Source of the DNA: Pleurostoma richardsiae
Taxonomy: Eukaryota > Ascomycota > Sordariomycetes > Calosphaeriales > Pleurostomataceae
Length of the DNA stretch: 64,000 nt
NCBI GenBank assembly: GCA_030052745.1
Contig: JANBVO010000037.1
Coordinates: forward strand, 186,001-250,000
Direction: 5' to 3'
Shown here: positions 58,701 to 64,000 of the stretch, one piece after another
How the letters are laid out: every line of letters starts with the position of its first letter
Numbering within the stretch: the stretch's first letter is position 1
Made by a program: the position numbers and the translations under genes
The notes under the pieces: model-generated
Told to the model about the DNA's origin: nothing
Seen by the model: only the letters and a program-made list of their open reading frames with translations
Databases searched by the model: none

Positions 58701-61470
58701 CGGGAATGTTTGAACTTCAATTCCACGAATCTTGCGAGCACCCGGAAATTCAGGTCACTTCCGCTGCTGCTTGCCGTTCCCGTCGCACACAGCGCCGGCC
58801 GCTTCCGCAAGAGGGGGCTTCCAGTGACGCTCTCTTTTCGGGGTCTTTGACGGGCCCGGCGTCATCTCCAGGACGAGAGTCAGGACATGTCTCGTGTTTC
58901 GATCGCCGTGAATACCTCATTCCTTCTGGCGTAAGCGAGTGCTCCATCGCGCGTAGATAGTGCTTTCGTACGGACCCTGAATTGGCTGAATTGGGTTTGT
59001 ACAGAACAGGTCTCGAGTGGGATTGTCACACATGGGAAGCTGACTGCATCCTCTGGAGGGCACCGACGCCGCAGAATCCGGTTTGCCATGCACTCGGCTG
59101 CGGGAGGATGGTGAGGGAAGAGAGACCTCGTCGTGCAACGGGCCTACCGATGTTGCCGTTGAGGGTCAGGAGCTACAGCTGTCCCCAGACGGAGGCTCGA
59201 ACGGCCCGGTTTCCCCCCCTTTCTCCCAGATGCTCCCCGCGTTCGAGGAGGTTGAGCTCGAACTCACTCTAAGCAGCACCTATGGATGGATGTTCGGTAC
59301 TGCCGGTACTCTGTGCCGCCTATACAGGTAGTTAAAGTGCTATACCTGAGTCATCAACACCTTCTTCAGCATAATTAACCAGAAGTCGGTCAGGAAAGTA
59401 TGTCCTGCGAGTGACAGGTCTCTCTGATGGCCGTGAAGTTGGCGTAACGCGATGAGAGTGAAGCCGTAGAGCCCTCCTGATATCTACTCGAAGGTGTCAT
59501 GGGAGAGGTGGAGGGCATCACATCAACGCACCAGAAAATGATTCGATTGGAGTTCACTGTCTCTCATCTGGGATGCATGGCGAGACGAGTCTGCAAGATG
59601 ACAGAGCTGATGTTACAGACTTCCTCGGACCTTCTTTCGCGATCATGATTACGATCCAGCTTCACACGTCTACCTACATGCGTCGGCACTTTTAGGGGCC
59701 TAGAGTAGGCTTCTAGACAGCACGTGCTATCGCACACCTTGCATATCTCGCCATCGTGCGGAGACGTCCTGTGGTCGCGGCTAGACGGGATAGGATTACC
59801 TCATGGCAGCCCATCCCGCTCTGATACGTCCTCATATAAGGCATCATGATGGTTGTCCCAGCCTCAAGGGACGGCAAGACCTAGTTTTGCCTCGGCCCGC
59901 GTCCTGCCCCGTTCCGAGAGGGTCATGATTGAAACATGGAGGGTAGTCGAGGGGCATCGGCACCGTCATATCTCCTGATACATATGTAACCGTGCATCTA
60001 TCGAAATTGGCATTTGTGTAGAGCAGATATGAGATAGGAGTGCAGACATGATACCCCCAAGGGAGGCGTGTGGGTAGAGGGAGCTGATGACGGAGATGCT
60101 GGCGTCACGATTCTCCTCCAGCGAACCGTCAAGAACACACTTCATCCAGCGCTACAAGGTAACCGTCGGCGAACAACTGAGAAAGCATCTAGGCAGCCCA
60201 AGTTGACGCCAAGATAGCAAGACAATAAATCCGTAGGGTTACTATCTTGCCATCCGGATGGGGCTTCGCACGCAGATCGTACTACAAAGTCGAGACCAGG
60301 CCACATGCGAGACTCACCGGCGTCTACATGCATACAGTAAAGGGGGTCTATTTCAGGTACTGTAGGGAGAATAGGGGTCCTGCAGGGTTGCATGTACTCC
60401 CCCACCATCATGATCAGGTTCACCGTTCTTCAACGATGATATCAAAGACTGCTGATCAGTTCTAGGCCATTCCGGAATGGAGGCTCCATCGCTTGGACAC
60501 CATTGCTGACTGCTCAGAATGGCATGCATATCATTACTCGAATCCTTCGGTTGGGGTGATGAACGTAAGAGCGCGCTTGAGGTCAGCTCGCAGATGGGGC
60601 GAGACCGTCGAGGTGATCGGCATACCCCAGAGCAACCCCAGGGCCACTAAATGCCGTGGCTGGGGTTACTGATAGGACCCTGCAAACGCCGATCGAGAAC
60701 CCTGGGGAAAGCTCGTGGAACTTGGGGGGTCCCGCACGAATACGCCGCCTCTCTTGTTGGGAAACGTCGAACCTCACGTCCCAACGCCGTCTTGAGAGAT
60801 GGCGAAAGGGGAGAGCGGATCGGTTGGGTAATTGCCTGATGATTCTCCTTGGTGTTGCGGTCTAAACGTGCAACGGCGTCAAAGGGTTTCACGATTGTCT
60901 GCCCTTCCCCCTCTTTCCGTTCATGATGATGACGACAGCGACAGGCCAGACTTGCGAGATACGGCTCACAAATCACAGCTTCAATTGTTCGTAGGAACCC
61001 GGGAGGAATAGAGTGCCTCAATCTCCGAGTCTTGGCCGTCGGCCAACGCGCTGATATGGGCTTGCAGCTTGCATGCATGCCAGCACCGTCGTCTGGTGGC
61101 GTGACGCTGGGTGATAGCAAAGCATTGGACGCCATTCCGCTTCTACGCATCGCCATCGCCATCCAAGCTGTTGGGGTGTCCTTGGCAAGAACACGTGAGA
61201 ACTAGGTAGGCCTCTTATCGATCCATGTCTGCGCTCAGGATTAGACTGCCTATCCCAGTATCGGGGGGGAGGCTTGTCAATGCAGCGAGCGTTTGCCCCG
61301 GATGGCTCCCCCGCGGAAACTTTCCGGCGCCCCGGGTCGACCGGCGCGCATTTATACGATGCAAAATGGCCGGATGCGAGCAGGAATCTTTCGATCTGCC
61401 TGCAATTCGCCGTATTAGGGCACGACCCTATCCAGGCGCCTGGACGGGAGCGGCCTTCCTGCTGTGGTTA
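43701..61470. other. About 18 kb without a recognisable gene
   Basis: I compared all longer reading frames here, including an ATG-started minus-strand frame at 51001-51807 (268 codons), a plus-strand frame at 52028-52627 (199 codons) and one at 52770-53381. None shows domains, family motifs or credible splice-linked continuation, and lengths like these are expected by chance in GC-rich DNA. The composition is ordinary rather than AT-rich, so wholesale repeat-induced mutation is not evident. Visible small features are a microsatellite at 44077-44098, C9 at 47516-47524, a GT run near 53757-53766 and two TACGGAGTA nonamers. No transposon ends, tRNA or rRNA are seen. Confidence 0.55.
44077..44098. 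repeat. (AC)4(TC)7 microsatellite
   Basis: A simple dinucleotide tract of ACACACAC followed by seven TC units, in the gene-free region upstream of the CBM21 gene. It may be length-variable between strains. Confidence 0.9.
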
Positions 61471-62287
61471 GTCCGGAGGCTCATGTGCTGATCGCGCCTG
61501 CAACACTGCATTGTGGCTCAGATACTCGTGCAGCTCGAATCTGGCGCGTACCAGAGTCGGACCACTTCTGGGTAGCATGTTGAAGACGGTGCAAGCAGCG
61601 TTTCCTTTCGTCCCGTGAGTGATTGATTGCCTACCTAGTCGTCCGAGTTTCTGAAAGACTCGGCACTTGTCGACCAGACATGGAAGAAATGCATCAAAGC
61701 ATTGCCATTTCCAGTACTCGATGCGTGTATGCGCGGAGAAGTCGACAATGATAAGGCAGCTTGAGACAGGCCGAAAGCCATTAACATCATTTGAAAATCG
61801 TTCCTGAAACTTGCTCTTTCCATATATAGGATCTCCAGAGGAATTTGATCCCTTCCAATTATATATCGAGTCTGTCGTGGAGAAGGTAACAGCTGACGAA
61901 CTGGAGAGCGTTGACGGCGAAACACCATTCCCCTGTTCTTCATAAGTTCGGCTGACCACTCTAGGCCATGGCGCATTGTCAACAACTTCTTTTTCAACTA
62001 TATTTGTCTCGCCTCAATGGTAGAATTTACCTTCATATGGACGCCGTGAAAACATGTCGTATCTTGAAGTGAAGGCAGGATTTGAAGGGCGTGGTTGACA
62101 TATCCCTGAAGGGCGCATTATTGATGATTGGTCGTCGTGATAGGATAGTTTGCAGGGCCTCAGATCCCAATTTTCTGCTGTTTACAACGTCTTCACTCAC
62201 TTCATTCGAGACACCACATAGAGCCATTATCTTGGTTTACTTTTGTTGCAAGTGAATTGAAGTTGGTATGAGAAAACTGGAGTGCCA
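61471..62287. other. Promoter-side region of the DHA2 pump with a possible gene remnant
   Basis: The DNA is AT-richer than the 18 kb to its left. On the minus strand a 65-codon ATG frame (62033-62227) is followed by open frames at 61468-61997 whose sequence (for example HTRIEYWKWQCFDAFLPCLV) looks protein-like but switches frame. This could be a decayed or multi-exon gene divergent from the pump, such as a regulator. I cannot assign a family. Confidence 0.3.
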
Positions 62288-64000
62288 ATGGACAATATCG
62301 CGACCGTCAAACCTGCTATGATAGAACGGGCACCTCCGCCGGAGCCCACCCTTAACGAGCCATCCATTGAACCAGTTGAGATCCTCGAAGTCCCAAAAGG
62401 CCGCACAAAGCTGCGTATCTATGCCATCTTGGCATCACTCTGTGTACATCACCCCGTCTTCCCAACCGGAGAGCGCCGGCTAGCTAACAATACGCGCTCT
62501 AGCTCGTTCTATTCGTAGCAGCTCTCGACCAGACCATCATCGCAACATCCATCCCCTCGATCTGCGCCGCTCTTCACTCAGCCTCGGGCTATGTCTGGAT
62601 CGGCGGCGCGTACTTGCTGGCAAACGCCGCTGCTGGTCCAATCTGGACCCGCTGCAGCGACATTTGGGGCCGTAAGCCTGCTCTCTTGGCAGCAGTCTCT
62701 ATCTTCGCCGTCGCCAGCACGCTTGCGGCGACGAGCACAAGCATGCGGATGTTGATCGCTGCAAGAGCCCTGCAGGGGACGGCTGGCGGTGGTCTTATGC
62801 AGTTGGTGACCATTACGATCTCGGATCTCTTCAGTGTGCGAAGGCGGCCACTGTATATGGGCCTGCTGGGGGTGATATGGGCGCTCGCTGGGTCCGCCGG
62901 GCCTCTGATCGGCGGAGCGCTGACCCAGCGCGTCAGCTGGAGGTGGTGCTTCTGGATCAACCTCCCGGTCTGCGGAATGGCCTTCGTGCTCCTGCTGCTT
63001 CTCCTGGATGTGTACAACCCACGCACGAAGCTACGCGAAGGTGTCATGGCCATTGACTGGTTCGGGACGCTCTCCATCCTGGCGGTCACCCTTCTGCTCC
63101 TCCTCGGACTCGACTTTGGGGGCGCGACGTTTCCCTGGGACAGCCCGAAAGTCATCTGCTTGGTTGTATTTGGAACGCTGATGCTCGGCTTCTTCCTCTT
63201 CAGCCAGAAGCGCCTGGCTAAATATCCCCTGATGCCACTCAGCGTGTTCAAGAACTGGTCAAATAACGCAGCCTTCCTTGTGGCCTTTGCACATAGCATG
63301 GTGTCCATTGGTGTAGAGTATTACTTGCCGTTGTACTTTCAAAGCGCAAAGCAAGCCTCTCCGCTACGCAGCGGCATTCTGATATTGCCAATGATGGTCA
63401 CGGAAGCAGCAGCGGATATCACGGCCGGTGTCCTGATACATCAGACAGGTCGCTACAGGGAACTCACTTGGTTCGGAGCAACTCTCATGACGTTGGGGAC
63501 AGGATTGTACATCAGTTTCCAGCCGGACACGCCTGTTGCAAGAATCATCGGGTTCGAAATCATTGGGGGCGTCGGCACTGCACTTCTATTCCAAGTGCCT
63601 ATAATCGTCATCCAGAATACTGTCAGTCAAGCCGATACTGCATCGGCTACCGCTACCTTGGGTTTCATCCGCAACTTAGCGACATCATTGTCTATCGTTC
63701 TCGGAGGTGTTGTGTTCCAGAATAGTATGGCTGCTCGCCAGTCCTCTCTAGCTGCTGCTGGTCTCAGCGAATCTGTCCTTGAGGACTTGTCAGGCGATCA
63801 AGCGGCTGCGAACGTGGATATCATCAAGTCTATCCATGACGTTGCCCAGCGTCAGGCGGTGCAAAACGCTTTCGCATGGAGCTTGAGAAATATGTTCATA
63901 ATGTACACCTCTGCGGCCGCTGTCGTGTTGGTAGCGAGTGCGTTCATCAAACAGCGACGTCTGAGCACAGAGCACAACGAGACGAAGACAGGAATAGCAC
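62288..64000 (+). CDS. MFS efflux pump of the DHA2 (14-helix) family, 3' end beyond the window
   Basis: Exon 1 is 62288-62443; a 59-nt intron with a GCTAAC branch site ends at 62502; exon 2 runs off the window without a stop, so at least 551 aa. The join gives LCLVLFVAALDQTIIATSIP, the TM1 motif D of DHA2 pumps. Motif A-like SDIWGRKPALL follows TM2, ARALQGTAGGGLMQL is TM4, and motif C GVIWALAGSAGPLIGGAL is TM5. The order of about 14 helices, with the last near 63900, is typical of toxin/drug exporters such as AflT relatives. It is a plasma-membrane proton antiporter for hydrophobic small molecules. Pumps of this kind often border biosynthetic clusters, so a cluster could continue to the right. 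The hydrophilic tail after TM14 is beginning at the edge. Confidence 0.93.

Noticed and set aside
43701-61470. Transposon or CRISPR array in the gene-free region
   Set aside because: No terminal repeats, transposase motifs or regularly spaced repeats were seen. CRISPR arrays are not expected in a fungal nuclear genome.

Overview
The window is nuclear DNA of a filamentous ascomycete (Pezizomycotina, most likely a Sordariomycete). The evidence is the set of short GT-AG introns (about 57-105 nt, several with a CTAAC/CTGAC-like branch site before the acceptor), GC-rich coding sequence, monocistronic genes on both strands, and lineage-typical families: a PTH11-like receptor, Atg17, a Zn(II)2Cys6 regulator and a CBM21 glycogen-targeting subunit. 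I resolved 17 protein genes by joining exons by eye. Two run off the window: RIO1 kinase at the left edge and a DHA2 efflux pump at the right edge.

Left part, 0-19 kb, accessory-looking: RIO1 kinase (-, partial), an MGT-type UDP-glycosyltransferase (+), a GABA/choline-type permease (+), a PaxU/TMEM53-like alpha/beta hydrolase (+), a stilbene/carotenoid cleavage dioxygenase (-), an MFS transporter (+) divergent from that dioxygenase, a Zn2Cys6 regulator (+), a short-chain dehydrogenase (-), and an MFS sugar transporter (-) carrying an in-frame stop. After the RIO1 gene this looks like a catabolic or detoxification cluster: an aromatic-cleaving oxygenase, a reductase, a glycosyltransferase, transporters and a regulator, with no PKS, NRPS or terpene synthase. 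The dioxygenase keeps all four iron histidines plus the Tyr/Lys pair of Neurospora CAO-1, so a stilbene such as resveratrol is the leading substrate guess.

Middle part, 20-36 kb: a divergent transaldolase-family enzyme (+), a bHLH regulator (-), a mitochondrial phosphate carrier (-), autophagy scaffold Atg17 (-), a PTH11-like seven-helix receptor (-) and a secreted berberine-bridge-type FAD oxidase (+). Apart from Atg17 and the carrier, these are typical lineage-variable genes.

Right part, 36-64 kb, very gene-poor: the only convincing genes are the CBM21 protein-phosphatase-1 targeting subunit (39.6-42.1 kb, -) and the DHA2 transporter at 62.3 kb. Between them lie about 20 kb that are neither AT-rich nor visibly repetitive and in which I recognise no gene. 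No tRNA, rRNA, CRISPR array or intact transposon was found. The points most worth a second look are the CAO-1-like oxygenase neighbourhood, the nonsense codon in the sugar transporter, and this long gene-free stretch.
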